Notes: a model not told the origin generated them from the sequence alone. A stretch of 64,000 nt of DNA from Mycolicibacterium cosmeticum (GCF_000613185.1 NZ_CCBB010000001.1:2914001-2978000); one strand, 5' to 3'; counted from the first letter of the stretch, positions 16,657-25,493 are shown. Numbers and translations are program-made.

Positions 16657-16860
16657 ATTATGCCCACCTACGCAGTCCCCAATAGCTTGTCCGCAAGTTT
16701 GCGATGGACGGCAAGCCCATCCCCATCTTGCGCATCGAGCGACGGCCGCAAGCCGGCGCAACGCCAACTGTTCTTCCTTGACGACCCGTGCGGGCAGGGC
16801 GCGCTACAAGCACTATCGGCAGTCCACACGGATTGAATCAATCGTCCGGGTTACGGAAAC
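16657..16860 (+). pseudogene. Decayed copy of the 128-residue unknown gene
   Basis: The sequence aligns with 13480-13690 through several blocks, including GCGATGGACGGCAAGCCCAT, then GTCGAG/ATCGAG, TTCTTCCTTGACGACCCG and CACTATCGGCAGTCC. Small insertions and deletions break the frame and the N-terminal third is missing. No TnsA-like sequence remains beside it. It shows that the unit at 12.5-13.7 kb was once duplicated. Confidence 0.65.
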
Positions 16861-17061
16861 GAATTCTTGCAACTGTCGAGGCGAGCGGTCCGGGTGCTCC
16901 TCGCCGCCTGGTATGCCGACGTGGGTCGATGGCTAGTTGCCTCAAGGCGAAGAAGCATGAGCCGCCGGCTGGGAAGTGTTCGACGCCCCGCCGGGCCAGC
17001 GCTGTCTTGGGGTGGCCGGCGACTCGCAGCCATCAAGTCTGTGGTCACTCGACACATATTT

Positions 17062-17095
17062 CTAACGATAGTAGGCTATTGTTAATACTCGTTAG
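17062..17095. promoter_or_regulatory. Putative autoregulatory operator of the Xre/RES pair
   Basis: CTAACGA at 17062-17068 and the end of ACTCGTTAG at 17087-17095 form an interrupted inverted repeat over 34 bases. It lies immediately before the ribosome binding site GAGGAGG of the antitoxin gene. Antitoxins of this type commonly repress their own promoter through such a dyad. The binding protein is inferred. Confidence 0.5.
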
Positions 17096-17105
17096 AGGAG
17101 GCTTT

Positions 17106-17690
17106 GTGTCCGTATCATTTGAGCTTGAACAGCTCCTGCGTGACCGCTTCGAGATCAGTCCCGATGACTTTGTCGCCGCCCTGAAGTACCTGCCGGCATC
17201 GCGCCCTTGGGCGGCATCTCTGACCGAAAGCGAGGCCCGCCTACTTGACGACGCCGACTTCCCCGAGGACCGCGATGCCTTCATCGCCGCCGGCGCGGAA
17301 GTCGCCGGCCAAACAGCCCATCTCGCGGTCACCGCGTTCACCGCCGATGACGTCGCCAACGGCCTGAACATAAGCGCCTCCCGCGTACGGCAGAAGCGCC
17401 TCGCTGGGGAGCTATGGGCCATCCCCGACGGGCAGACCTGGCTGTTCCCCATCCTGCAGTTCGAAACCGGCGACAACGGCGGCCCTACCCGCCAGGTCCG
17501 GGGTATCGACCAGGTCCTTAAAGCCCTCCCCGATGACCTGCATCCCGTGGCGGTGGCCGGGTTCTTGCGCACCCCGCAGTCGAACCTCTTTCATAACCGC
17601 CCCATGACCCCGATCGAGTGGCTGCGTTCGGGCGGAGATATCGACCAGGCCGTTGCCGCGGCCGCCGCCGTCGACTGGTATGCAACATGA
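17106..17690 (+). CDS. Xre/MbcA/ParS-type antitoxin
   Basis: The 194-residue protein has a HTH-like segment (FTADDVANGLNISASRVRQK) and ends with the ParS/MbcA toxin-binding region (PVAVAGFLRTPQSNLF, MTPIEWLRSGGDIDQAV). Its partner RES toxin overlaps its stop by ATGA. The frame is open back to 16788, but the GTG at 17106 with GAGGAGG upstream is the clear start. The protein would neutralise the toxin and repress the operon through the dyad at 17062-17095. Confidence 0.85.
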   Translation: MSVSFELEQLLRDRFEISPDDFVAALKYLPASRPWAASLTESEARLLDDADFPEDRDAFIAAGAEVAGQTAHLAVTAFTADDVANGLNISASRVRQKRLAGELWAIPDGQTWLFPILQFETGDNGGPTRQVRGIDQVLKALPDDLHPVAVAGFLRTPQSNLFHNRPMTPIEWLRSGGDIDQAVAAAAAVDWYAT

Positions 17691-18331
17691 CCGCACGCCT
17701 ACCCGGCCCGCCTCAAACCACCGAGATGCGCGCTATCGGCATGCGCGACGAGGAATGCCGCACGGTCCCTACCGGCGAGACCTGGTGGCGAGTCCACCGC
17801 ACTACCGGCACTCACGTGCTGGGTTGGAACGCCTTCCGCGAGCACGGACCACACCTTCGGTTCGACCCCCACCCCCCACCCGCTCGCGACCATGACGGGA
17901 TCGGCGTCTGGTACGCCGCTTCCGAGCCGCTGTCCGCGCTGGCCGAAGCCTTCCAAGCCGACCGAACCATCGACCGGTTCCGCGGTAGCCCCTACCTCAC
18001 CGCGGTGCGGTTCAAACGCGACCTCACGCTGCTCGATCTCGCCGCCGACAGCGCTGGCGCCTGGCCCACCCGAGCTGGCGGCACCTTCGCGCTGTCCACC
18101 GGCCCGCACTCCATCACCCAACGCTGGGCCCGACGCATCACCGAGGCCTTCCCCGATCTCGACGGTTTGCACTACAACAGCCGCTTCGCCGGCCAACCCT
18201 GCATCGTCCTGTTCACCCCCGCGGCTACCGCGATGCCAGCACGCCCAACACTGTCGCTCCCTTTGACTCACCCCGGGTTGACGACCCGCATCGCCGCCGC
18301 CGCTAAGCGACTCGGCTACCTCACGATCTGA
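17687..18331 (+). CDS. RES-domain toxin (MbcT-like NAD+-degrading family)
   Basis: This 214-residue protein is a RES toxin. Family members degrade NAD+ by phosphorolysis or hydrolysis when unbound by antitoxin. The conserved residues are visible: Arg35 in WWRVHR, the Tyr of GVWYAAS, the Glu of ALAEAF and the Ser of FALSTGPHS. The start ATG overlaps the antitoxin stop. A truncated second RES copy lies on the minus strand at 20970-21209, with NAFREHGPHLRFDPHPPP conserved in both. Confidence 0.87.
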   Translation: MTARLPGPPQTTEMRAIGMRDEECRTVPTGETWWRVHRTTGTHVLGWNAFREHGPHLRFDPHPPPARDHDGIGVWYAASEPLSALAEAFQADRTIDRFRGSPYLTAVRFKRDLTLLDLAADSAGAWPTRAGGTFALSTGPHSITQRWARRITEAFPDLDGLHYNSRFAGQPCIVLFTPAATAMPARPTLSLPLTHPGLTTRIAAAAKRLGYLTI

Positions 18332-18967
18332 CCATCTGGCCGATCACCCCATCCGGCCCTGTCCCTTGGCAATATCTGAGGGTCAGCCTTGCCCTTCTCC
18401 GCCTGCCCCATCCCCGCGCGATCGACGGCACGACGATCCCGTCCTGCACGCCGGCGGCCATCGGCACTACCCCCTGTCGCACGGACCCCACCGGTCCGCC
18501 GACTATCCCACCGCCGACTCCGAGGCTGGCATGCTCACACCGCGCTACCCGCGGCAGACCTCAAACATCCGGCCGCGGATCGCCCAAGATTGACTACACG
18601 GTCGCGCGGGAAACAACTCGCCGGCGACGCACAGATGATCGGCCGGATTCTTCATCGGCGTCAGTACCCGCGCCACAACAGCCATCTTCTCGTATGGGCC
18701 GAGCTCAGGGAGATACTTCGTGCCGGTTTGGTCCAGTAATCCATCGACGATCGCCGGACTGCGGGCGAGTTCATCAGCTGCGTTGTGCGCCCACCGTCGC
18801 TTGACAGTCGCGACCGAATAGGACGGGTCAACCTGTGGCCTGCTGCTCTCTATGCCTCCAAAAGTGATTGCGCAGAGGAATCGTCGACTTCTCTGGTGTG
18901 AAACAAGCCAGCCAGTACCGTCAGCCGGCGGTACAGTCGGTCGACGAATTGGTCCCGGAGGTACGTG
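18332..18967. other. Intergenic region with a possible coding relic
   Basis: No intact gene is supported. On the minus strand about 18850-18560 the frame SVATVKRRWAHNAADELARS followed by VVARVLTPMKNPADHLCVAG has protein-like composition, but its upstream end runs into a shadow frame. It may be a fragment of a lost gene. The first 200 bases after the RES gene show nothing. Confidence 0.3.
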
Positions 18968-19141
18968 GTGGCTAGGCAGACACCCAAGAAGGTGGTCGTG
19001 TCGAAGGAGGCTGTCAAGAGAGCCGGCGCCCGTGCCACGAAGGCCTCGGCCAAGCTGGCGGGCAGGGTGGTTCCGGCGGACCATCGGCGCTCCGCGGCGG
19101 TTATGGCTTACCTCGCCAAGCAACGCCTTCACGAAGGGTGA
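18968..19141 (+). CDS. Small basic protein, 57 residues
   Basis: A CGGAGGT ribosome binding site at 18956-18962 precedes tandem GTG codons at 18965 and 18968. The frame encodes a Lys/Arg/Ala-rich peptide (RQTPKKVVVSKEAVKRAGAR, then HRRSAAVMAYLAKQRLHEG) and ends at TGA 19139-19141. About four fifths of third codon positions are G or C. A mirrored minus-strand frame shares the same codon register, so codon bias alone does not decide, but the ribosome binding site favours this strand. Its charge suggests nucleic-acid binding. Confidence 0.5.
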   Translation: MARQTPKKVVVSKEAVKRAGARATKASAKLAGRVVPADHRRSAAVMAYLAKQRLHEG

Positions 19142-19811
19142 TCCTTCGCAATCACCGCGGCGGGGCCGCTTACGCCTTCCCAGGAACCTCGGTTGCTAGG
19201 TATCCACAAAGCGGCGGGCTCACCGCAGATATCGGCGCTGCACGCGGACAAGTACCCAGCTTTGCTGATCGCCCGCAGGAGAACAAACCAGAACACGACG
19301 GCGGCCGAGATCGACTGTCTGCGCGCAGTGTTCGAGTCTGGTATTCAGAACCAGTCTTCGAGAGTCGTCGTTGCCGGCAATTCGATGCCGACGGTTTTCT
19401 GCACGACCCGTTTGCGCGCGGTCAATAGCTCGGCGACCGATCCGTTCTACGGTGCTTGTCGCATTTGGATTCACCTTTCTTACTTATCGGAAAATCTCCA
19501 TATGCGGCCATACAGGTCAATATCAACGCGAGCTCGAACCCCGCACCGCAGCGTGGTCGAGGCGCAGTGGGTTCCTTGTCCGTTCTCGATACATCTGGCG
19601 GTGGCGATGTGGCAACCGCCAACTAGAACTGGACGCGTCGGTTGATGTCAGTCTTGGGAAAGTTGGCGGTCCCGAAGCGGTCGCCACACAAGGGGATTGA
19701 CCTTCTATATGCATCGAACGGCGTCGAGTTGCCAGGCGCAGTCTAGCGAGTCAGTCTGCGGCAGGGGGGCGGCCAGTTCGAGTCTCTTTGGTTAGCGGGT
19801 CGTCGACGAAT
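19142..19811. other. Intergenic region with a possible nonsense relic
   Basis: No complete gene is supported. On the minus strand near 19466 a GAAAGG site precedes an ATG whose frame stops at TAG after five codons. The same frame then continues for 33 codons with protein-like sequence (AELLTARKRVVQKTVGIELP). This could be a small gene killed by a nonsense mutation, or chance. Confidence 0.25.
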
Positions 19812-20432
19812 CTATCGGTTGCCGCGAAACTTGATGTCAACGAAGTTGGCCTTTTCGTGGCGCCCATGGTCCCAGGCGAACGCCAGTGTCTTGCAGGTGC
19901 TGTCGAAGTCGGAGAACATGCGGATTCCATCGGCTCGGTGATGGGCTATGGCGCCGTTGCCCGCTTCGAGCTTGCCGGCGGCGAAAGTGAAAGTGAAAGC
20001 CCCGAGCGTCATGTCTCCGGAGAGGAAGGTGTCATCTCGGATGTCAACCGTGGTCTCCATTGCCGTCTCGGATTGACGGGCGAAACTTCCTGTAAGGCTG
20101 CGGATGTAGAGACCCCAGCTCCGGGGGAGAAGTCCATCGCGGAAGAGGTACCGCATGAACATCTTCTGCTCGCGCCGGTCTCGCATGCTAGCGGGTGTGT
20201 TCTTGGCCCCGGTGGTCAAGCCCCACAATGCCTTGAGCATCCATCGCTCGAAATGCTCGCCGCTGACCAGGATGAACTCGTTACCGTAGGGATCGGGGCG
20301 GCGGAGCTGTGAGAGTTGGAAGCGTTCGAGTGTTCGGTAGACCTCCAACGCGGTGTCATCGAACTTGGATAGGGCAGTGTTGTGTCTGTTGCACAACATC
20401 TTCGAGCCCATAGGGGCGTCGCCATCAAGCAC
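19812..20432 (-). CDS. Unknown protein with CxxxHN-LS motif, possibly N-terminally truncated
   Basis: The 206-residue protein begins near SKMLCNRHNTALSKFDDTAL, a cysteine-histidine pattern I associate with uncharacterised proteins that normally carry a further zinc-binding segment upstream. That upstream part is absent, so the gene may have lost its N-terminus. The remainder (GNEFILVSGEHFERWMLKAL, then GDMTLGAFTFTFAAGKL) looks like a folded alpha/beta domain. No function is known. It is flanked by relics on both sides. Confidence 0.55.
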   Translation of the reverse strand: MLDGDAPMGSKMLCNRHNTALSKFDDTALEVYRTLERFQLSQLRRPDPYGNEFILVSGEHFERWMLKALWGLTTGAKNTPASMRDRREQKMFMRYLFRDGLLPRSWGLYIRSLTGSFARQSETAMETTVDIRDDTFLSGDMTLGAFTFTFAAGKLEAGNGAIAHHRADGIRMFSDFDSTCKTLAFAWDHGRHEKANFVDIKFRGNR

Positions 20433-20754
20433 GCGTTAGGCATCGGCGCGGTCCGGGCGGATAGGGGTTTTACTACCGGCCGAGTCGACCCGACACCGGC
20501 GTCGAGCACTGCCGCACGCTGACGTACTTAGACCATCGGTGCCCGATACAGGCGGGCAACCGCCGTGCCCACATTCGAATGTCAGACGTGGCTAATACAG
20601 TTCGGATTCGTTCGTGTGGCGTGTGTGTATGGGGGTGGAATCGATCACGATGGTAACTGCAACTGGGTGGTTGGCAGATCTGACAGATCTTTACACACTG
20701 ACTCCGTCACAATTCGACGGTGCCCGCACGCATCGTGCGGCCATCGAGTCCCGT

Positions 20755-20975
20755 TTGACCCTCCTTATACTCGCCGACTTCGACCCCTCAGTGACTTTCA
20801 TTGTGGCTCAGCCCTTTTAGCTCCACGCCATGGTGGATGGCGCGCGCCGACGCTACGTCCCCGACTATTTCCTCACAACAACGAGCGGACCTGTCGTGCT
20901 CGACGTCGTGCCCTCCGATCGACGCTCATCGCCTCGGTCACGCGACACCTACGCGTGGATGCGCAAAGCGGCGCC
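20755..20975 (+). pseudogene. TnsA relic (third TnsA copy)
   Basis: This segment is nearly identical to the middle of the TnsA-like gene at 12536 (CTCGCCGACTTCGACCC, then ACGCTACGTCCCCGACTATT). An in-frame TAG interrupts it at 20818-20820, exactly where the intact copy has CAG. The catalytic-lysine position is Val (LDVVPSD). Homology stops near 20975, where a minus-strand RES relic begins. The preceding stretch 20433-20754 contains nothing I recognise. Confidence 0.8.
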
Positions 20976-21209
20976 GGTGCTGTCGACGGCCAGGTCCAGC
21001 AGGCGCAGAGGACGGGTGAAACGCACGCCAGTCAGGTACGGGTCACCGCGGTGTCGGTCGATGGTGGGTGTTGCCAGGAAGGTCTCGGCCAGCGCTGGTG
21101 TGGGTCCTGCCGAGCCGTACCAGACGCCGATCCAGGGGTGTTCGTGTGCCGGGGGTGGGTGTGGGTCGAACCTCAGGTGTGGCCCGTGTTCTCGAAATGC
21201 GTTCACCAG
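20970..21209 (-). pseudogene. RES toxin relic
   Basis: Reading on the minus strand, NAFREHGPHLRFDPHPPP and GDPYLTGVRF match the intact RES toxin at 17687-18331. The N-terminal WWRVHR part and the C-terminal third are missing, and no antitoxin is adjacent. The 3' side is cut by the TnsA relic and the 5' side by a lipoprotein relic. Confidence 0.8.
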
Positions 21210-21349
21210 CGCACGTGCGGCCCCCGAGAGACGAAGTCGAAGGTGCCGCCTTGGGCCACGGCATCTTCGCCGGTGGTGCAGCAGGTGACTGAGGCTGCGG
21301 CGACGACAACGGCTGCCACGACGGCGATACATCGCCTGAGGCGCGGCAC
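21203..21349 (-). pseudogene. N-terminal relic of a TlpA-like lipoprotein
   Basis: From GTG 21349 the minus strand encodes a basic start, a hydrophobic stretch (CIAVVAAVVVAAASVTCC) with a lipobox-like cysteine, and then DAVAQGGTFDFVSRG. The last part matches AGAVAQGGTFQFVAPGG of the intact TlpA-like lipoprotein at 29248. Homology ends after about 45 codons where RES sequence begins, and no thioredoxin domain remains. This copy shows that part of the envelope cluster was once present here too. Confidence 0.65.
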
Positions 21350-21408
21350 GAAAAATGCCTTTCGATGACCACGTTGTCGCCGATTGCATCGCCGGTGTTC
21401 CTGGCTGC

Positions 21409-22008
21409 CTAGTCTTCAAAGGCGAGGCCGCTGACCAGGATGAAGATTCCCAGTCCGATCAAGACGATCGGGAACAGGACGTGTTCCCAGCGTTCGAGGA
21501 CTTCGGCGATCGGGCGGCGGGTGGCGACGAATCGGGCAGCGAGGACGAGGACCGCAACGAGGGCGAGGAAGACGATGCAGTAGGCCACCACGGCCGCAGG
21601 TCCCACGCTCAAAAAGACCGGAACGTAGACCCCGATGTTGTCCCCGCCATTGGCGAAGGTGACTGCTGCGACGGTTAAGACACCGACGTTCTTGCCGGCC
21701 ACCTTGTCGTCGTCGTCATCGTCATCGTTGCCACGCCAGGCGCCCCATGCCGCCCACAAGCCCAGGGCCAGGGGTATGAGCCCGAAGTACGGCATGACCT
21801 CTGGGGGAAGGAACGCTCCAGCACCCAGTGTCACCAGCACCGCCGCGACCAGAATCCCCGCAAATCCCAGGTATTGGCCTGCGGTGATCCGGGCCGTGGT
21901 GCCGCGTTGTCCCGCGCCGCGGGCGAAGAACAGCGAGAGCACGATGATGTCGTCGATGTTGGTGACGATGAACAGGCCGATGGCGGGCAGAACCGACGAC
22001 ACGATCAT
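21409..22008 (-). CDS. cadD: CadD-family cadmium resistance transporter
   Basis: This 199-residue inner-membrane protein has about five to six hydrophobic segments and the family hallmark TNIDDIIVLSLFF near its N-terminus, plus FANGGDNIGVYVP in the second half. CadD proteins confer cadmium resistance by export. A central Asp run (NDDDDDDDK) forms a cytoplasmic loop. The ATG at 22008 is chosen because the upstream extension is arginine-rich shadow; GGGGGCAGG lies before it. It is the last gene of the AraC-hydroxylase-CmtR-ATPase-CadD series, 67 bases after the ATPase stop. Confidence 0.88.
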   Translation of the reverse strand: MIVSSVLPAIGLFIVTNIDDIIVLSLFFARGAGQRGTTARITAGQYLGFAGILVAAVLVTLGAGAFLPPEVMPYFGLIPLALGLWAAWGAWRGNDDDDDDDKVAGKNVGVLTVAAVTFANGGDNIGVYVPVFLSVGPAAVVAYCIVFLALVAVLVLAARFVATRRPIAEVLERWEHVLFPIVLIGLGIFILVSGLAFED

Positions 22009-22075
22009 GCGCCTGCCCCCGTGTCTGCGGTGTCGTTTACCCGCCCATAAGTCACCACGCCGGTGTGGCCGGCGG

Positions 22076-24043
22076 TCACGACGGCGCGCCGACCGGCGCC
22101 GCGCGAGTGGGGCTGACTGCCGGATCGGCCGACGCGCCGGCCAGCGGTGTGCTGCGTCCGGCCCGCACACCGTTGGCGATGACCACGATCTCGGCGAGTT
22201 CGTGGACCAGCACCACGGCGGCCAGCCCGAGCACCCCGAACAGGGCCAGCGGCATCAACACGATGATTAGGCCCAGAGACAGGCCGACGTTTTGCAGCAT
22301 GATCCGCCGCGCCCGCCGGGCATGGCTGAATGTCTGCGGCAGGTGGCGCAGGTCTTCGCCCATCAGCGCCACGTCGGCGGTTTCGATGGCCACGTCGGTG
22401 CCCATCGCGCCCATCGCGATCCCCACGTCGGCGGTGGCCAGCGCGGGAGCGTCGTTGACGCCATCACCGACCATCGCGGTGGGGCGCTGAGCCCGGAGCT
22501 GTTCGATCAGCCGCGCTTTGTCTTCGGGGCGCAGCTCGGCGTGCACGTCCTCGATCCCGACATTGCGGGCCAGCGCAGCGGCGGTGGCCTGGTTGTCGCC
22601 GGTGAGCATCGCCACGTGATAGCCGTCGCGGCGCAACCGGGCGACCACCTCGGCGGCCTCATGCCGCAGCTCGTCGCGCACGGCGATGGCGCCGATCACT
22701 TCGCCGTCGTCTTCGACGAGGACCGCGGTGGCCCCGGTCCGCTGCATGCGGGCGACGTCACCGGCGAGCGGGCCGGGGTCTAGCCAGCCGGGGCGACCCA
22801 GGCGGATGGGGTGCCCGTCGCGGTGGCCGGTGAGCCCGGCGCCGGTGACGGCCTCGACGTCGGTGGCAGGGGTGACGTCATCGACGGCGGCGAGGATCGC
22901 CGCGGCCAGCGGGTGCTCGCTGCGCGCTTCCAAGGCGGCCGCCACATCCAGCACCTGGGCGCGGGTGGCGCCGTCGGTGGTGGCCACGTCGATCACGGCG
23001 GGCCGGTTCGCGGTGAGTGTGCCGGTCTTGTCCAGGGCGACGCCGCGGATCTTGCCCAGCCCTTCCAGTGCCGCGCCGCCCTTGACCAGCGCACCGAGCT
23101 TGCTGGCGGCGCCGATGGCGGCCACCACGGTGACCGGCACCGAGATCGCCAGGGCGCACGGTGAGGCGGCGACCAGCACCACCAGGGCCCGCTCGATCCA
23201 GGTGGCCGAGTCGCCGAGCAGGCTGCCGATCACCGCGATCAGCGCCGCGACGATCATGATCCCGGGCACTAGGGGTTTGGCGATGCGATCGGCCAGGCGT
23301 TGGGAGGCGCCCTTGCGGGTCTGTTCGGCCTCCACGATGCGCACGATGCGGGCCAGTGAGTTGTCCTCGGCGGTGGTGCTGACCTCCACCTCGAGTGCCC
23401 CGGTGCCGTTGATCGACCCGGCGAACACCTCATCACCGGGCCCGACCTCCACGGGAACTGACTCGCCGGTGATGGCCGAGACATCCAGCGCGGTGCGACC
23501 GTGGCGGATGATGCCGTCGGTGGCGACACGCTCCCCGGGCTTGACCAGCATCCGGTCACCGATCCGCAAATCCGCAGGCGCGACGGTCTTTTCGGCGCCG
23601 TCACGCAGCACGGTGGCCTCGTCGGGGACCAGCGACAATAGCGCGCGCAGTCCGCGGCGCGTGCGGGCCAGCGAGTACTCCTCCAGTCCCTCACTGATGG
23701 AGAACAGGAAGGCCAGCATGGCGGCCTCACCGACCTCGCCGAGGATCACCGCGCCCACCGCGGCGATGGTCATCAGCGTGCCGACCCCGATTTTGCCCGT
23801 CGCCAGCCGCTTCAGGGTGGACGGCACGAAGGTGTAGGCGCCGGCCAGCAGCGCCACCGCTTCCAGCGCCAGGACTACCGGCTCGGCGGCGTCGAGGAAC
23901 CCGGCGATCACCGCTGCCAGCAGCAACACTCCCGAGAGGGCGGCGAACTGCAGTTCTTTGATCTGCCAGACCCGCTCGGGCTCGCGGTCCTGCTCGTCGG
24001 CGCCGCGGGGTTCGCCGTTGCCGCAGCCGCATGCATCGCTCAT
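22076..24043 (-). CDS. P1B-type heavy-metal ATPase, CtpG-like
   Basis: This 655-residue efflux ATPase should export a divalent metal, most likely cadmium given its operon. Visible motifs are TGES (actuator), SPCALAISVP (transmembrane metal site), DKTGTLT (phosphorylation), SEHPLA (HP motif), GDNQAT and GDGVNDAPAL. The SPC site instead of CPC is typical of the CtpG/CtpD group. There is no N-terminal HMA domain, only a short Cys-containing start (MSDACGCGNG). Its ATG overlaps the end of the cmtR-like gene, so expression follows that sensor. It is a close relative of the ATPase at 35064-37199. Confidence 0.9.
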   Translation of the reverse strand: MSDACGCGNGEPRGADEQDREPERVWQIKELQFAALSGVLLLAAVIAGFLDAAEPVVLALEAVALLAGAYTFVPSTLKRLATGKIGVGTLMTIAAVGAVILGEVGEAAMLAFLFSISEGLEEYSLARTRRGLRALLSLVPDEATVLRDGAEKTVAPADLRIGDRMLVKPGERVATDGIIRHGRTALDVSAITGESVPVEVGPGDEVFAGSINGTGALEVEVSTTAEDNSLARIVRIVEAEQTRKGASQRLADRIAKPLVPGIMIVAALIAVIGSLLGDSATWIERALVVLVAASPCALAISVPVTVVAAIGAASKLGALVKGGAALEGLGKIRGVALDKTGTLTANRPAVIDVATTDGATRAQVLDVAAALEARSEHPLAAAILAAVDDVTPATDVEAVTGAGLTGHRDGHPIRLGRPGWLDPGPLAGDVARMQRTGATAVLVEDDGEVIGAIAVRDELRHEAAEVVARLRRDGYHVAMLTGDNQATAAALARNVGIEDVHAELRPEDKARLIEQLRAQRPTAMVGDGVNDAPALATADVGIAMGAMGTDVAIETADVALMGEDLRHLPQTFSHARRARRIMLQNVGLSLGLIIVLMPLALFGVLGLAAVVLVHELAEIVVIANGVRAGRSTPLAGASADPAVSPTRAAPVGAPS

Positions 24044-24453
24044 CGGCGGGCCTCCTGCGTACCCCTCGTCGCGTCGGTGCGGTCGCGGGTGCCGTAGGCG
24101 GGGCACAGCGCGACGGCGTTGCCGGTGGCGGCCAGCAGGGTTTCGGCCGAGGCGAGCAGATCGAGCAGCTCAGGGCGGGCCAATGAGTAGAACACCTGCC
24201 GACCGTCGGGACGGCCGGTGACCAGGCCGCAGTCCCGCAGGCACGCCACGTGCGCCGACACCGTGGACTGGGCCAACCCCAGCTCCCCGATCAGGTCGAC
24301 CACGCGGGCCTCCCCGTCGGCCAGGCGGCGCACGATCGCCAACCGGGCCGAGTCGGAGAGGCTGTGAAACAGTGCCACCGCGGCATCCAGATTCGAACTC
24401 CCCGAGGCGCTGCCGGTGAGGCAGCCGGCCGCTTCCACCTTATTCATCGCCAT
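24040..24453 (-). CDS. CmtR-like ArsR-family metal sensor
   Basis: This 137-residue winged-helix repressor has the DNA-recognition segment LGLAQSTVSAHVACLRDCGL. Two cysteines four residues apart (ACLRDC) and a later ALCPAYG cysteine match the three cadmium/lead ligands of mycobacterial CmtR. Metal binding would release DNA and induce the downstream ATPase and CadD. It probably initiates at ATG 24453 as a leaderless message: TATCAT lies at 24460-24465, leaving six bases before the ATG. Confidence 0.88.
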   Translation of the reverse strand: MAMNKVEAAGCLTGSASGSSNLDAAVALFHSLSDSARLAIVRRLADGEARVVDLIGELGLAQSTVSAHVACLRDCGLVTGRPDGRQVFYSLARPELLDLLASAETLLAATGNAVALCPAYGTRDRTDATRGTQEARR

Positions 24454-24465
24454 ATGACGATGATA
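24454..24465 (-). promoter_or_regulatory. Leaderless promoter of the cmtR-like gene
   Basis: On the minus strand TATCAT occupies 24465-24460 and is followed by six bases and the ATG. This places the transcription start at or next to the start codon. The same GCTATCATCGT block precedes the AraC gene at 26267. No ribosome binding site is present, which agrees with leaderless translation. Confidence 0.6.
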
Positions 24466-24470
24466 GCCGG

Positions 24471-25469
24471 TCAGCAGCGATACTTCGAGGCCGGGTCTGG
24501 GACCGACGGCTCCGCCGCGCCGTTCGTCGTCGGGGCCGTGGACTTCACGGCGCAGCCGCCGTTGTGGGTGAACGGGTAGATCATCTGGCGCAGGTAACTG
24601 CTGGGGTAGTCAGGCTTGGCGGCCATGCCCAGCTGGGCCGAGTCGAAGCGGCGGGTGGGGTCGTAGGAGAAGGTGCGCATCAGGTGGTCCCACACCAGGG
24701 TGAACAGCCCGAAGTTGACATCACCGATGCCGGCCCATTTGAGGTGATGGAAGCGGTGGCCTTCGTTGAGGGCCAAGACGTATTTGGCTGGGCCGATGCG
24801 GTAGTCGGCGTTGGAGTGCTGCAGCAGCAGCTGGATCGCCACGGCCAGGGCCAGGGCTGAGGCGACGTCGACGGGCAGCCCGATCAGGATGAGCGGCGCC
24901 ACCCCGGCGGCCATCTCCACGGTTTGGTGCAGCGGGTGTTTCATCAGACCGTTGAGGCCGTAGAAGCGGGTGATGCTGTGGTGCACCGCGTGGAAGCGCC
25001 ACAGGACCCCGATTTTGTGGCTGGCCAAATGCACCACGGTGATCCCGAAATCGGCGACCAGGATCGCGGCGAGGACTTGTGCGACGAATGGCCAGCTGTG
25101 CGGCCATAACTGGGGCGCGGGGACGATCGCGGCCAGCAGCGGGATGGCGGCGACGCTGGCCAGGATGAGGGTTTCGTTGACCGCGACGTGGATGCGGTCA
25201 CGGGTGGTGTCGGCGCAATCGTGGTTCCACTGCGGGTCATAGGGGATGATCCGCTCCACCAGGAACGCCGTCGCGATCGCGGCCGCCAGAATGATCAGCA
25301 GCCAGTACTTCGGGGCGCCGGCGGCGGCCACGGCGAGGCCCGCACCGTTGAGGCCGATCAGCATGAACGGCACGTAGCCGTAGCGGGCCACCGCCTGGAC
25401 CGCAGTGATCACCCACGTCGATGTCGGAGACGAAGTCGCACCCATGCCCTCGATCGTCGCGGCCACCAC
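24471..25469 (-). CDS. Fatty acid hydroxylase / sterol desaturase family membrane enzyme
   Basis: This 332-residue membrane protein has the di-iron histidine clusters of the family: HLASHKIGVLWRFHAVHHS, HSNADYR and EGHRFHHLKW. It has several transmembrane segments before and around them. The reaction would be O2-dependent hydroxylation or desaturation of a lipid. The start is uncertain: GTG 25469 gives the full frame and ATG 25445 is internal with a GAGG too close upstream. It lies 17 bases before the cmtR-like gene and 24 bases after the AraC gene, so it seems part of the same operon. A lipid enzyme in a cadmium operon is unusual. Confidence 0.85.
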   Translation of the reverse strand: MVAATIEGMGATSSPTSTWVITAVQAVARYGYVPFMLIGLNGAGLAVAAAGAPKYWLLIILAAAIATAFLVERIIPYDPQWNHDCADTTRDRIHVAVNETLILASVAAIPLLAAIVPAPQLWPHSWPFVAQVLAAILVADFGITVVHLASHKIGVLWRFHAVHHSITRFYGLNGLMKHPLHQTVEMAAGVAPLILIGLPVDVASALALAVAIQLLLQHSNADYRIGPAKYVLALNEGHRFHHLKWAGIGDVNFGLFTLVWDHLMRTFSYDPTRRFDSAQLGMAAKPDYPSSYLRQMIYPFTHNGGCAVKSTAPTTNGAAEPSVPDPASKYRC

Positions 25470-25493
25470 CGTGATGAGGCTTGAATGATTCGG

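Noticed and set aside
18545..19132. 195-codon minus-strand frame as a gene
   Set aside because: Its first half is the shadow of the small basic gene at 18968. Only a middle segment looks coding, so I record it as a possible relic instead.
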